A stretch of 64,000 nucleotides of DNA from Mucilaginibacter dorajii (GCF_024808255.1 NZ_JANTYS010000006.1:62001-126000); one strand, 5' to 3'; positions 42,246 to 52,208 are shown, numbered from the stretch's first letter. The notes: generated from the letters alone by a model not told the origin. A program made the numbers and translations.

Positions 42246-43097
42246 CTACAATATTATCTTCTCAATCGGCATTACTACAATGCCTTGCGCGCCGGCTTGT
42301 TTTAGCTGGCTTATCCTGTCCCAAAAATCGCGTTCGGGAATTACAGTGTGTACCGCCACCCAATCAGCTTCGGCCAATGGCACTACAGATGGGCTTTTTA
42401 CACCTGGTAATAAAGCTGTAACCGCATCAAGATTATCTTTTTTAACGTTAAGTACCACGTACTTAGTCTCTTTAGCCCGTAAAACAGATTGGATTCGTTG
42501 GATCAATTCCTGCACCAGGTCGTTGCTTTCGGTTGCTTTACTGCTGATAAGGATCGCTTCTGACGACATTACATCGGCAAATGCCTTTAATCCGTTGCTT
42601 TTTAAAGTACCGCCGGTTGATACCAGGTCGCAAATAGCATCTGATAAACCCAAACCCGGGGAAATCTCAACCGAACCGGAAATGGTACGGATATCAGATT
42701 GGATGCCTTTTTCTTTTAAAAACTTACCTAAAATAACGGGATAGGTGGTAGCTATGGCTTTACCATTCAGGTCTTCAAGGGTTGCTATATCGTTGTTGTT
42801 GGGTACCGCTATTTTAAGGGAGCATTTACCAAAACCAAGGCGTTGCAGGTAGCTAACTTCAACTTCGGTTTCTTCAATTACGTTTTCGCCAACAATACCT
42901 AAATCGGCAATGCCATCCTGAACGTATTCGGGGATATCATCATCGCGCAAAAAAAGAATTTCTAAAGGGAAGTTTGAAACCGGAGAGATAAGCGAGCTTT
43001 TGTAATTTTCGAAGTTTAAGCCGCAATTTTTTAGTAATTCAACAGATTTTTCGTTGAGGCGACCAGATTTCTGGATCGCTATTTTAAGTGTTTTCAC
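42246..43097 (-). CDS. hisG: ATP phosphoribosyltransferase, long form
   Basis: A 283-residue long-form HisG, the first and feedback-regulated enzyme of histidine synthesis. The catalytic part has KIAIQKSGRLNEKSVELLKN, VQDGIADLGIVGENVIEE, KIAVPNNNDIATLEDL and the phosphate-binding DLVSTGGTLKSNGLKA. The extra C-terminal region from about residue 205 (YVVLNVKKDNLDAVTALLPG) is the regulatory ACT-like domain found only in long forms, so histidine inhibition is expected. It is the first structural gene, 72 bases after the leader peptide stop. Confidence 0.95.
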   Translation of the reverse strand: MKTLKIAIQKSGRLNEKSVELLKNCGLNFENYKSSLISPVSNFPLEILFLRDDDIPEYVQDGIADLGIVGENVIEETEVEVSYLQRLGFGKCSLKIAVPNNNDIATLEDLNGKAIATTYPVILGKFLKEKGIQSDIRTISGSVEISPGLGLSDAICDLVSTGGTLKSNGLKAFADVMSSEAILISSKATESNDLVQELIQRIQSVLRAKETKYVVLNVKKDNLDAVTALLPGVKSPSVVPLAEADWVAVHTVIPERDFWDRISQLKQAGAQGIVVMPIEKIIL

Positions 43098-43169
43098 AGA
43101 ATGAATTTTTGGAACTATAATAAAAAAGAATATAAACGGAGGTTGTTATTTCGCGTAGAAACATACATA

Positions 43170-43229
43170 TTAACTGATCACCACATGGTGGTGATGCAGA
43201 TGAAGATGATGTAATGCGATACCGTTCAT
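43170..43229 (-). CDS. hisL: Histidine operon leader peptide
   Basis: A 19-codon frame encoding MNGIALHHLHLHHHHVVIS, with seven His, four of them consecutive and all within codons 7-15. It lies about 30 bases downstream of the predicted transcription start and ends 72 bases before hisG. This is the arrangement of an amino-acid attenuator: ribosome stalling at His codons would report low charged histidyl-tRNA. The codons themselves sit in a hairpin (ATCACCAC at 43178-43185 pairing with GTGGTGAT at 43188-43195). The peptide sequence is directly visible; the mechanism is inferred. Confidence 0.85.
   Translation of the reverse strand: MNGIALHHLHLHHHHVVIS
43178..43195 (-). promoter_or_regulatory. 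Leader hairpin overlapping the His codons
   Basis: ATCACCAC and GTGGTGAT are perfect 8-base arms around a 2-base loop, lying over the run of His and Val codons of the leader peptide. A stalled ribosome would prevent it from forming. Confidence 0.5.
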
Positions 43230-43261
43230 TTTTTTATAGTATACTACGGGTAAGTCTGCCG

Positions 43262-43291
43262 CAAATATAGACAGATGATTGTTAAATCAAA
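43262..43291 (-). promoter_or_regulatory. Promoter of the his operon
   Basis: On the minus strand TTTG (43288-43291) is followed after 18 bases by TATATTTG (43262-43269), a near-perfect Bacteroidota promoter. Transcription should start around 43258, giving a 29-base leader before the hisL ATG. Confidence 0.7.
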
Positions 43292-43402
43292 ATTAAAAGT
43301 GAAATTCAGCAAAGCGTAAGCCCGCAGTTGAAGAATTTTTGAGAACTTGAAACGCCAATTAACAGGTCTGTTGGAATTTTATTTCGTTAAATCTTAAATA
43401 GC

Positions 43403-44932
43403 TTATTTTTGATTCTGAGTTTCATCATATTCATAAATTCCACCCTCGGCACCAAAATCTTTAATCAGCTTTAAATGTTTTACCTTTTGGATATCCTTTA
43501 AATTAATCAGCTCGGGGTTTTCCAATACATTAAACCAGATGAGGTAATAATGCTTGTAGGTATAAAACTTTGCAATATCCTTTTTAAAGAACCTGTGCGG
43601 TACCAGGTAGGCCGACATGCCCGAGAAAAAGTAAACAGCCTCGTGCGCATCGGTATAAATGGTAACTTTTGGGTCGAATTGTTTTTTGTCTATCGTTTTT
43701 AAATAAGCCGCAAAGTCGGAGTCCTGCCAGCTTTCGTCGGTGTAGCCGGGGTTGCCGTATTCACCTACAATCTGGTCTACATAACGGGCCTTATCAATAA
43801 AAAATTCTTTGGTCACAAAGCCCAGTATGGCCACAATCATAACAGCACCCGCAATTTTACGGGTGTTATTATTGGCTATCTTTTTAAGCAGCAGTAATCC
43901 CCAGCTTGTATAACCCCAAAGTGCCGGTATATATATAGGCGCTAACAAACGGTGATTGATACGCTCGTAGCGCGAAAAGGTAGACGAGATCACAATAAAA
44001 GCCCCATAAACCAGCGCGAAGGTAATGGCCAGGTTTTCAAAACTGGTTAAATGCCTGCGATAATAATTGTACCCCAGCGCGGCAATAAAACCAATAAAAA
44101 TCAGCGAAGCTAAAGGGATAGAAAGCCAGTATTGGTTTGGCGTTAAACCCATCCAATCGCAAACTACGTTGCCAAAGTAATACAAGTTTTTACCGAATGA
44201 GGTAATAGACGGCTCCCGAGGCCCCGTAACCGTGCCCGACATGAACCTGTTGAATAAAAGGTTACTAACCAGTAACGAGATACATACAAAGCCGTATATA
44301 ATAATGTGCGTTATCTTCTTTTTAAGCGGCAATGTTCTATCTAACAATAACAGCAGGCCACCTGTACCTACAATAGTAACCGCGGCATACCTGGTTACAC
44401 AGGCAATGGCTGCAATAAGCGCAGCAAATACCAATGCTTTAACTGTGCGCGTAAGCAGGTATTGCCTGAAGGCTACCATGAAAAACAAAGTCTCGACAAT
44501 AAACAAAGTTTCTGACCATAAATAGGAGTACACTTGTAATAAGGCCGGACTTAATATAATGGCCACCAACATCAGCCACTTATAAGGTCTTGAGGCCGGT
44601 ACAAAACGTTGCATGATCCACCCGGCGGTAAAAATGAGGGTGGCAAACATCAATCCGTTTAGTATTGCCCCAAAAACAACAGGATCAATGCGGGTAATAA
44701 ACATGATGCTGCCGAGGTAAACGGGGTAGAATACCGGGAAATCAACAATGGGGATGTGGTTAAATGTTTGCAGGGTACCGTTGGTGTTTAAACTGCGGGC
44801 AGCACTGGTATACATAATAGAATCGGGCGAAATGCCGATGCCACTGTAACTACAAAACATCTGTATAGCAATAAAACCAAGCACGGCAGCTATAAATGAG
44901 TCGTAGTTTTTAAGGTAACGGCTTACTTGCAT
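43403..44932 (-). CDS. GT-C-like multi-pass membrane protein (possible glycosyltransferase)
   Basis: A 509-residue protein with about ten hydrophobic helices in the first 370 residues and a soluble C-terminal domain of about 120 residues. The first loop, GIGISPDSIMYTSAARSLNT, carries an Asp in the position typical of GT-C glycosyltransferases (PMT/ArnT group), and FNHIPIVDFPVFYPVYLG resembles their YPP-like loop. It probably transfers sugars from a lipid carrier, but neither donor nor acceptor can be inferred. The family match is by overall pattern only. Confidence 0.6.
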   Translation of the reverse strand: MQVSRYLKNYDSFIAAVLGFIAIQMFCSYSGIGISPDSIMYTSAARSLNTNGTLQTFNHIPIVDFPVFYPVYLGSIMFITRIDPVVFGAILNGLMFATLIFTAGWIMQRFVPASRPYKWLMLVAIILSPALLQVYSYLWSETLFIVETLFFMVAFRQYLLTRTVKALVFAALIAAIACVTRYAAVTIVGTGGLLLLLDRTLPLKKKITHIIIYGFVCISLLVSNLLFNRFMSGTVTGPREPSITSFGKNLYYFGNVVCDWMGLTPNQYWLSIPLASLIFIGFIAALGYNYYRRHLTSFENLAITFALVYGAFIVISSTFSRYERINHRLLAPIYIPALWGYTSWGLLLLKKIANNNTRKIAGAVMIVAILGFVTKEFFIDKARYVDQIVGEYGNPGYTDESWQDSDFAAYLKTIDKKQFDPKVTIYTDAHEAVYFFSGMSAYLVPHRFFKKDIAKFYTYKHYYLIWFNVLENPELINLKDIQKVKHLKLIKDFGAEGGIYEYDETQNQK

Positions 44933-45020
44933 GTGGTTTCTTACTTTTAATTGTTGTAAAGGTTATTTAGAGCGAAATGTTTTAGCTAATGTAACTTTTA
45001 TGGTACTTAAAACTAAAACT

Positions 45021-45105
45021 ATGTCATTGCGAGGCACGAAGCAATCGCATACTATACAAGGCCGACTTGCAGAGTTCGCGATTGCTTCGTGCCTCGCAAT
45101 GACAT
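45021..45105. repeat. ATGTCATTGCGAGG family palindromic repeat, copy 5
   Basis: ATGTCATTGCGAGGCACGAA and TTCGTGCCTCGCAATGACAT are perfect inverted ends of 20 bases. This is the most complete of the five copies. Confidence 0.85.
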
Positions 45106-45120
45106 GGAGTAGAATGGTTT

Positions 45121-45612
45121 TTACGCTATCAAATCCAACACCGTACTTATGGGCTGATCACTATCAATCAAAATTCCTTTAACACCTGCCGCGGTGCCGG
45201 CTTCTACGTCGCGTTCACGGTCGCCTATAAAATAGGATAGGGCAGGGTCGATGTTGTATTTGGCAATGCCTTGCAACAGTAAACCTGGTTTTGGTTTGCG
45301 GCAATCGCAATCACCCGTAAAGTTTGGATGGTGCGGGCAGTAAAAAAAGTCGGTAATTACCACGCCACGTTCGGCATAAACTTCACGTAAATGATTGTGC
45401 ATTTTTGCCAGCTCATCTTCGGTATACCAGCCTTTGGCCAGGCCGCCCTGGTTAGTGGCTACTAAAAGCATGTAGCCCCTGTCCTGTAAAGTTTTTAGCG
45501 CGTCGAAATTATCCAGTACATGAAAATCCTCAAACCGGCGCACATAGTCGCCCATTTCCTGGTTTAACACCCCATCACGATCTAAAAAAACAGCTTTAAC
45601 TTTTGCAGACAT
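45121..45612 (-). CDS. gmhB: D,D-heptose 1,7-bisphosphate phosphatase-like HAD protein
   Basis: A 163-residue HAD-IIIA phosphatase. The catalytic motif is FLDRDGVLNQE, the second motif VATNQGGLAKG, and the zinc loop CPHHPNFTGDCDCRKPKPG has the Cys-His-Cys-Cys set of GmhB, with YFIGDRERDVEAG as the third motif. GmhB removes the 1- or 7-phosphate in ADP-heptose synthesis for lipopolysaccharide. It is a relative of the phosphatase half of HisB, about 6 kb away, and may be confused with it. Other heptose genes are not in the window. Confidence 0.85.
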   Translation of the reverse strand: MSAKVKAVFLDRDGVLNQEMGDYVRRFEDFHVLDNFDALKTLQDRGYMLLVATNQGGLAKGWYTEDELAKMHNHLREVYAERGVVITDFFYCPHHPNFTGDCDCRKPKPGLLLQGIAKYNIDPALSYFIGDRERDVEAGTAAGVKGILIDSDQPISTVLDLIA

Positions 45613-46136
45613 CTATATTAAATTTTTGGCGAAGATAGTGAATCTTGTTATTGTTCATAGGTTAGAGTTCATGGTCGATGGTTCATAGTTCATAGTAGAA
45701 GGTGTTTTTTTTGCAACAGTTCTAATTTAAAAATTCCGCGTCGGCCTAAAATATGCAGCTACTATCAACTATGAACCATCAACCATGAACTTCTCCTTTA
45801 CCATGAACCATCAACCATGATCCATGAACTCCCCAAATGTCTACCCTTCACATAGAATTTGCCCACAAAATTTTATTCTGTTTTGGCTATATATACTGCT
45901 TGTATAACTGAAAACGCTTCAGATTAGCTAACTTTATATTGATTCTAAATAAAAAAATGACTAACTTCATTTTGTAAATCATAATAAATATTAATTAATG
46001 TTGCCAAAGTGTTAAATAAACATGATTTAAATAATCGTTTTTTTAGAAATCTTTAAAAATTCTGATTGATTTTATAAATTATTTAGTAATTGGTAACTTC
46101 GTTGTTACACCCTTTTATAAACGGTTTACTCTAAAG
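45613..46136. other. Spacer upstream of gltB
   Basis: A word-built hairpin (45655-45835) comes first. The rest, about 300 AT-rich bases, is the likely control region of gltB but no convincing -33/-7 pair was found; TAACTTCG at 46092-46099 is a weak -7 candidate. No gene is seen. Confidence 0.5.
45655..45835. repeat. Reiterated ATGGTTCATAG/CTATGAACCAT words forming a hairpin
   Basis: TTCATGGTCGATGGTTCATA and its neighbours on the left are answered by CTATGAACCATCAACCATGA repeated on the right, including a second CATGAACCATCAACCATGA further on. It belongs to the same group of word-built hairpins as 18152-18275 and 30124-30208. Confidence 0.7.
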
Positions 46137-49100
46137 ATGAATCAAACTGATAGCAACCAGGGCCTTTACAGGCCAGAATTTGAACACGATTCGTGCGGAA
46201 CTGGGTTTATAACCAACATCAATGGTCATAAAAATAACCAGATTGTTGATGATGCCCTCACAATGCTCGAGAACATGGAACACCGCGGTGCTTGCGGATG
46301 TGACCCCGAAACCGGCGATGGTGCCGGTATATTGATACAGCTGCCCCATGAGTTTTTTATGGAAGAATGCTCAAACCTGGAAATTAGCCTGCCCGAACCG
46401 GGCGAGTATGGCGTAGGTATGATATTTTTTCCTAAAGATTCGGCACAAAAGAAGGCTTGCCGCTTAACCATTACTGCCGCTATTGAAAAGCTGGGTTTGG
46501 TAAAATTAGGTTACCGTAAAGTTCCTGTTGACTCGATGGCAGTAGGCGAAACCGCCCGCCAGGCCGAACCGGATGTTGAGCAAATTTTTATTGCCCGTCC
46601 GCATCATATTACTAAAGCCGATGATTTTGAGCGTAAGCTTTTCATCCTGAGAAGATATATTAATAAAACCATTGCCGATACCATTCCTGGTGCCGGCGAG
46701 CATTTCTACTTTACATCATTAAGCAGCAAAACCATTGTTTACAAAGGCCAGGTCACTACTTACCAGCTGCGTAAATACTATGCTGACCTGATTGATCCGC
46801 GTGTTGCTTCTGGCTTCGCGTTGATTCACTCACGCTTTTCAACCAATACATTCCCATCGTGGAAACTGGCTCAGCCGTTCCGCTTAATTGCGCACAATGG
46901 CGAGATCAATACTTTAACAGGTAACTTAAACTGGTTTTATGCCGGCTTAAAATCATACGCGTCATCATACTTCACATCTGAGGAGATGGAAATGATTATG
47001 CCGGTGATTGATAACAACCAGTCGGATTCTGCCTGTTTGGATAACATCATCGAGATCTTATTACACTCTGGTCGTTCATTACCACATGTAATGATGATGC
47101 TGATTCCTGAAGCATGGGATGGTAACGAACAGATGGACCCGGTGAAGAAAGCGTTTTACGAATACCACGCTACCTTAATGGAGCCATGGGATGGCCCTGC
47201 CGCTATCAGCTTTACCGATGGTAGGTTAGTAGGCGCTGTGCTTGACCGTAACGGTTTGCGCCCATTGCGTTACGTGATCACTAATGATGGTCGTGTTATC
47301 GCTGCATCTGAAGCCGGTACCCTGGCTATCGATGAAAGCACCATTTTACGCAAAGGCCGTTTACAGCCGGGTAAAATGTTGTTGATTGATACCGAACGTG
47401 CCTGCATCATTACCGACGAAGAAATTAAAAAACAAGTAACCTCGCAGCAGCCTTATGGCCGTTGGTTGGAGAACTATAAAATTAACCTGAGCGAACTGGC
47501 CGAGCCTCGTTTGGCATTCGCCAGTCTGGCCGAATCTGCCGTGTACCGTTACCAGCAGGTATTTGGTTATAGCCGCGAAGATATTGATACCATCATTAAA
47601 ACGATGGCTATTGATGGCAAAGAGCCGATAGGTTCAATGGGTACCGACGTGCCTCTGGCTATCTTATCTGATAAGCCACAGCACTTATCAAGCTACTTTA
47701 AACAGTTTTTCGCCCAGGTAACCAATCCGCCTATCGATCCTATCCGTGAGCGTTTGGTAATGAGCCTGGCTACGTTTATTGGTAATAACGGCAATTTGCT
47801 TGATGAGGATAAAATGCACTGCCATTGCGTGGTTTTAAAACATCCGATATTAAAAAACCACCAGTTAGAAAAACTGCGTAGTATTGATACCGGTATGTTC
47901 CACGCCAAAACGCTGCAAACATATTTTAAAGCCGATGGCCTTCCGGGATCATTAGAGAAAGGTATCGCCCGCCTTTGCCGTTATGCCGAAGATGCGGTTG
48001 ATGATGGTTTTGAGGTATTGATCCTTTCAGATCGCGCTGTAGACTCAGAGCATGCACCTATTCCAACTTTGTTGGCTGTATCGGCTGTTCACCATTACCT
48101 GGTGAAAAAAGGCCGTCGTGGCTCGGTAGGGCTGGTTGTTGAAACCGGCGATGCATGGGAAGTACACCACTTTGCGTGTTTACTGGCCTTTGGCGCAACC
48201 GCCATTAACCCGTACCTGGCGCTTTCAACTATCGAAATATTGAAAAATAACGGTAGCCTGGAAACCAGCTACGATCTTAAAAAATTGCAAAACAACTACG
48301 TAAAATCGGTTAACGATGGCTTGTTGAAGATCTTCTCCAAAATGGGGATCTCTACCTTGCAATCATACCATGGTTCGCAGGTGTTTGAAATATTAGGTTT
48401 AAATAAATCTGTTGTAGATAATTATTTCTGCGGCGCAGTTACCCGTATAGGCGGTTTAGGCCTTGACGAAATTGCCCGCGAAGCTTTGTGCAAACACCGC
48501 ATGGGTTTCAGCACCAAAGTTGCAGATAACCTATTACCAGAAGGCGGCATTTACCAATGGAAACGCCGCGGTGAAGCACACTTGTTTAATCCTACTACTG
48601 TACACTTGCTGCAACATGCTACCCGCAGCAACGATTACAACATCTACAAAAACTACGCGAAAGCTGTTAACGATCAAACTGAGAAACACTTTACCATTCG
48701 TGGCTTGCTTGATTTTGCGCATCACCGTGAAGCGATCAGCATAGATGAGGTTGAACCGGCAGAAAACATCATGAAGCGTTTTGCTACAGGTGCCATGTCG
48801 TTTGGTTCTATCTCGCACGAAGCCCACAGTACCATGGCTATCGCCATGAACCGCATTGGCGGTAAAAGTAATACCGGCGAAGGTGGTGAGGACGAAATGC
48901 GTTACGAAAAAATGGCCAGCGGCGATTCTATGCGTTCGGCTATTAAACAAATCGCATCTGCCCGTTTTGGTGTAACCTCAAACTACCTTACCAATGCCGA
49001 TGAGTTGCAGATAAAAATGGCACAAGGTGCAAAACCTGGCGAAGGCGGTCAGCTGCCCGGCCACAAGGTTGACGACTGGATCGCTAAAACCCGTCACTCT

Positions 49101-50654
49101 ACGCCGGGTGTAGGATTGATCTCGCCGCCACCGCACCACGATATTTACTCTATTGAGGATTTAGCCCAGCTGATCTTCGATTTAAAGAATGCCAACCGTG
49201 CTGCACGTATCAACGTGAAACTGGTTTCAAAAGCTGGTGTAGGTACCATTGCAGCTGGTGTTGCTAAAGCTCACGCAGATGTTATCCTGATTGCCGGTTA
49301 TGATGGTGGTACAGGTGCATCGCCAATAAGCTCTATCAAACACGCTGGTTTACCATGGGAGCTTGGGTTAACCGAGGCTCATCAAACACTGGTACGTAAT
49401 AAATTACGCAGCCGTGTAGTGTTACAAACAGATGGTCAGCTTAAAACCGGCCGCGATTTGGCAATTGCCTGTTTAATGGGTGCTGAAGAATGGGGTGTGG
49501 CAACCGCTGCTCTTGTTGCGGGTGGCTGTATCATGATGCGTAAATGCCACTTGAATACCTGCCCTGTAGGTGTGGCCACGCAAGACCCTGAATTACGTAA
49601 ACTATTTAGCGGTAAACCAGAGCACGTTGTTAACCTGTTCCGTTTTATGGCCGAAGAGCTTCGCGAAATTATGGCCGAGCTTGGTTTCCGTACTATTCAT
49701 GAAATGGTTGGCCGCGTTCAGTTCCTGAAAGTGAAAGATCACCTGGATAGCTGGAAAGCTAAAAAGATTGACCTGAGCGGTATACTGCACCCGGTTACCA
49801 ATACCAAAGGTATGACGCTTTATAACAGCGAAAGCCAGGATCATGGTATGAGCGATATTCTTGACTGGAAATTGGTTGAAAGCGCACAGGCTGCTTTAGA
49901 AGATAAAACACCCGTATTTGCATCGTTTGATGTCATCAACGTTAACCGTACCATTGGTACCTTGTTATCAAACGAGGTTTCTAAAAAGTACGGCTCGGTT
50001 GGATTACCTGATAATACCATCAACTACAAATTTAAAGGCTCGGCAGGTCAAAGCTTTGGTGCTTTTGCTACCAAAGGTTTATCATTTGAGCTGGAAGGCG
50101 AAGCTAATGACTACGTAGGTAAAGGCCTGTCAGGTGCGCAGCTGGCAATTTATCCTGCTGCAAATTCAAATTTTGTTCCCGAAGAAAATATCATCATAGG
50201 TAACGTTGCCCTGTATGGTGCAACCTCTGGCGAACTGTTTATCGGCGGTATGGCCGGCGAACGTTTCGCGGTACGTAACTCTGGTGCTACCACGGTTGTG
50301 GAAGGTATTGGCGATCATGGTTGCGAGTATATGACCGGTGGCCTTGCGCTGATATTAGGTAAAACAGGCCGCAACTTTGCCGCCGGCATGAGCGGTGGTT
50401 TGGCCTGGGTATACAACCCGGATAACAACTTTGCCGAAAACTGTAATACCGAGATGGTTGATCTTGATCCGCTATCATTGCAGGATGAAGAGCAGATCCT
50501 TACACTGTTACGTAAGCACATTAGCCTTACCGGCAGCGCGCTTGCAAAACAAATAATAGGCAACTGGACCGAAGCATCTACACAGTTTGTGAAGGTATAT
50601 CCAAAAGAGTACAAAAAAGTTATAGAGAAGTTACAATATCAAACAATAGGCTAA
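46137..50654 (+). CDS. gltB: Glutamate synthase large subunit
   Basis: A 1505-residue protein, the expected length of GltB. The glutaminase domain begins with a short propeptide so that Cys20 in HDSCGTGFI becomes the N-terminal nucleophile. The middle holds the synthase barrel with FMN- and 2-oxoglutarate-binding segments (SKAGVGTIAAGVAKAHADVI, GYDGGTGASPISSIKHAG), and CHLNTCPVGVATQ carries the Cys of the 3Fe-4S cluster. The C-terminus is the beta-helix domain (GGMAGERFAVRNSGATTVVE). It makes two glutamates from glutamine and 2-oxoglutarate with GltD, whose gene follows 7 bases later. Confidence 0.97.
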   Translation: MNQTDSNQGLYRPEFEHDSCGTGFITNINGHKNNQIVDDALTMLENMEHRGACGCDPETGDGAGILIQLPHEFFMEECSNLEISLPEPGEYGVGMIFFPKDSAQKKACRLTITAAIEKLGLVKLGYRKVPVDSMAVGETARQAEPDVEQIFIARPHHITKADDFERKLFILRRYINKTIADTIPGAGEHFYFTSLSSKTIVYKGQVTTYQLRKYYADLIDPRVASGFALIHSRFSTNTFPSWKLAQPFRLIAHNGEINTLTGNLNWFYAGLKSYASSYFTSEEMEMIMPVIDNNQSDSACLDNIIEILLHSGRSLPHVMMMLIPEAWDGNEQMDPVKKAFYEYHATLMEPWDGPAAISFTDGRLVGAVLDRNGLRPLRYVITNDGRVIAASEAGTLAIDESTILRKGRLQPGKMLLIDTERACIITDEEIKKQVTSQQPYGRWLENYKINLSELAEPRLAFASLAESAVYRYQQVFGYSREDIDTIIKTMAIDGKEPIGSMGTDVPLAILSDKPQHLSSYFKQFFAQVTNPPIDPIRERLVMSLATFIGNNGNLLDEDKMHCHCVVLKHPILKNHQLEKLRSIDTGMFHAKTLQTYFKADGLPGSLEKGIARLCRYAEDAVDDGFEVLILSDRAVDSEHAPIPTLLAVSAVHHYLVKKGRRGSVGLVVETGDAWEVHHFACLLAFGATAINPYLALSTIEILKNNGSLETSYDLKKLQNNYVKSVNDGLLKIFSKMGISTLQSYHGSQVFEILGLNKSVVDNYFCGAVTRIGGLGLDEIAREALCKHRMGFSTKVADNLLPEGGIYQWKRRGEAHLFNPTTVHLLQHATRSNDYNIYKNYAKAVNDQTEKHFTIRGLLDFAHHREAISIDEVEPAENIMKRFATGAMSFGSISHEAHSTMAIAMNRIGGKSNTGEGGEDEMRYEKMASGDSMRSAIKQIASARFGVTSNYLTNADELQIKMAQGAKPGEGGQLPGHKVDDWIAKTRHSTPGVGLISPPPHHDIYSIEDLAQLIFDLKNANRAARINVKLVSKAGVGTIAAGVAKAHADVILIAGYDGGTGASPISSIKHAGLPWELGLTEAHQTLVRNKLRSRVVLQTDGQLKTGRDLAIACLMGAEEWGVATAALVAGGCIMMRKCHLNTCPVGVATQDPELRKLFSGKPEHVVNLFRFMAEELREIMAELGFRTIHEMVGRVQFLKVKDHLDSWKAKKIDLSGILHPVTNTKGMTLYNSESQDHGMSDILDWKLVESAQAALEDKTPVFASFDVINVNRTIGTLLSNEVSKKYGSVGLPDNTINYKFKGSAGQSFGAFATKGLSFELEGEANDYVGKGLSGAQLAIYPAANSNFVPEENIIIGNVALYGATSGELFIGGMAGERFAVRNSGATTVVEGIGDHGCEYMTGGLALILGKTGRNFAAGMSGGLAWVYNPDNNFAENCNTEMVDLDPLSLQDEEQILTLLRKHISLTGSALAKQIIGNWTEASTQFVKVYPKEYKKVIEKLQYQTIG

Positions 50655-50661
50655 ATTTCAA

Positions 50662-52140
50662 ATGGGAAAACCAACAGGATTTCAGGAGTTTAACAGGGAA
50701 TTACCAACCAAGATTTCCGCCCCTGAACGCGTAAAAAACTATAAAGAGTTTGTTAATTTATATACCGACGAGAAGCTTAACCAGCAATCGGCGCGTTGTA
50801 TGAATTGCGGTATTCCGTTTTGCCATTCGGGATGCCCACTGGGTAATATTATTCCGGAGTTTAACGATGCGGTGTATCGCCAAAACTGGGAAGAGGCTTA
50901 CCATATATTATCGTCAACCAACAATTTTCCAGAGTTTACCGGTCGCATTTGCCCTGCGCCTTGCGAGTCGGCTTGTGTGTTAGGCATTAACAAACCGCCG
51001 GTTGCCATTGAGGAAATTGAAAAACATATTATCGAAATAGCTTACCAGAAAAACCTGGTAAAACCTACCGCTCCGCTGGTTAAATCGGGCAAAAAGGTAG
51101 CCGTAATTGGCTCTGGTCCGGCAGGTTTGGCGGCAGCAGCGCAACTGGTGAAAGCCGGCCACGCGGTAACCGTTTACGAACGCGATGATAAACCGGGAGG
51201 TTTATTACGTTATGGCATCCCCGATTTTAAATTAGAGAAAACCGTAGTTGAGCGCCGTATCGAAGTAATGGAAAAAGATGGCGTTGTATTTAAACTGAAC
51301 AGCGAAGTAGGTGTAAATGTTGCTGCCGACGAGTTATTACGCAGTAATGACGCCGTTATATTGGCGGGTGGTTCAACCGTGCCGCGTAACCTGATGATCC
51401 CTGGCAGGGAGTTAAAAGGCATCCATTTTGCGATGGACTTTTTAAAGCAGCAAAACAAACGTGTAAGCAATATTGATGTTGTTGGCGATGATATTATTGC
51501 TACTGATAAAGATGTAGTTGTGATTGGCGGCGGTGACACCGGCAGCGATTGCGTGGGTACATCAAACCGCCAGGGCGCAAAATCTGTAAAACAATTTGAG
51601 GTGATGTTTCAGCCACCGGCACAGCGTACACAGCACATGCCGTGGCCAACCTACCCAATGGTGCTAAAAACCACCAGTTCGCATGAAGAAGGTGCAGATC
51701 GTTTCTGGGGCGTTAACACCCTGGAGTTTTTAGGCGACGAAGAAGGTAACCTGCGCGCTTTAAAAGTTGTTGATGTTGAGTGGGAGCAGGACTTTATGGG
51801 CCGCCCGGTAAAATTCCACGTTGTGGAAGGTTCTGAGCGCGAAATTCCGTGTCAGCGTGTATTCCTGGCTATGGGTTTCCTTTATCCGCAGCCTGCAGGT
51901 TTATTGGCACAATTAGGTGTTGAGCTTGATGACCGTAAAAATGTTAAAGCCAAAGAAGGTGTTTACCGTACCAATGTAAGCAAAGTATTTGCCGCAGGCG
52001 ATATGCGCCGTGGCCAGTCGCTGGTAGTATGGGCAATTTCTGAAGGCCGTGAAACAGCCCGCAAGGTTGATGAATTTTTGATGGGCCATTCTTTACTGGA
52101 AAGTAAAGACGCCGTTAATCAATTCGACCAGGTGTTTTAA
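50662..52140 (+). CDS. gltD: Glutamate synthase small subunit
   Basis: A 492-residue FAD/NAD(P)H subunit that feeds electrons to GltB. N-terminal cysteines for 4Fe-4S clusters are in [17 protein letters not shown] and [15 protein letters not shown]. The FAD site is [20 protein letters not shown], followed by [16 protein letters not shown], and the NAD(P) site is [20 protein letters not shown]. It ends with the FAD-contacting [20 protein letters not shown]. It forms an operon with gltB and is closed by a terminator at 52161-52203. Confidence 0.96.
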   Translation: MGKPTGFQEFNRELPTKISAPERVKNYKEFVNLYTDEKLNQQSARCMNCGIPFCHSGCPLGNIIPEFNDAVYRQNWEEAYHILSSTNNFPEFTGRICPAPCESACVLGINKPPVAIEEIEKHIIEIAYQKNLVKPTAPLVKSGKKVAVIGSGPAGLAAAAQLVKAGHAVTVYERDDKPGGLLRYGIPDFKLEKTVVERRIEVMEKDGVVFKLNSEVGVNVAADELLRSNDAVILAGGSTVPRNLMIPGRELKGIHFAMDFLKQQNKRVSNIDVVGDDIIATDKDVVVIGGGDTGSDCVGTSNRQGAKSVKQFEVMFQPPAQRTQHMPWPTYPMVLKTTSSHEEGADRFWGVNTLEFLGDEEGNLRALKVVDVEWEQDFMGRPVKFHVVEGSEREIPCQRVFLAMGFLYPQPAGLLAQLGVELDDRKNVKAKEGVYRTNVSKVFAAGDMRRGQSLVVWAISEGRETARKVDEFLMGHSLLESKDAVNQFDQVF

Positions 52141-52160
52141 GAACCCTATAAACCCAAAAT

Positions 52161-52203
52161 AAAAAAGCCGGAAGTTGTAATGAACTATCCGGCTTTTATT
52201 TTT
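52161..52203. terminator. Bidirectional terminator between gltD and the TraB/GumN gene
   Basis: AAAAAAGCCGGAAGT and ACTATCCGGCTTTTATTTTT form a stem with A-run on one side and T-run on the other, so it can end both the gltBD transcript and the convergent minus-strand one. Confidence 0.85.
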
Positions 52204-52208
52204 AAGTG

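Larger units (their letters stand above)
43098..43402. promoter_or_regulatory. his operon control region
   Basis: The 305-base gap upstream of hisG contains the promoter (43262-43291), the leader peptide gene (43170-43229) and a leader hairpin, described separately. Between the leader stop and hisG there is a pyrimidine-rich stretch (minus strand TTCTTTTTTATTATAG) but no strong terminator hairpin that I can see. The part beyond 43292 holds nothing recognisable. Confidence 0.7.

Noticed and set aside
48534..48950. A 138-codon frame antisense to gltB
   Set aside because: It mirrors strongly conserved gltB codons and has no independent support.
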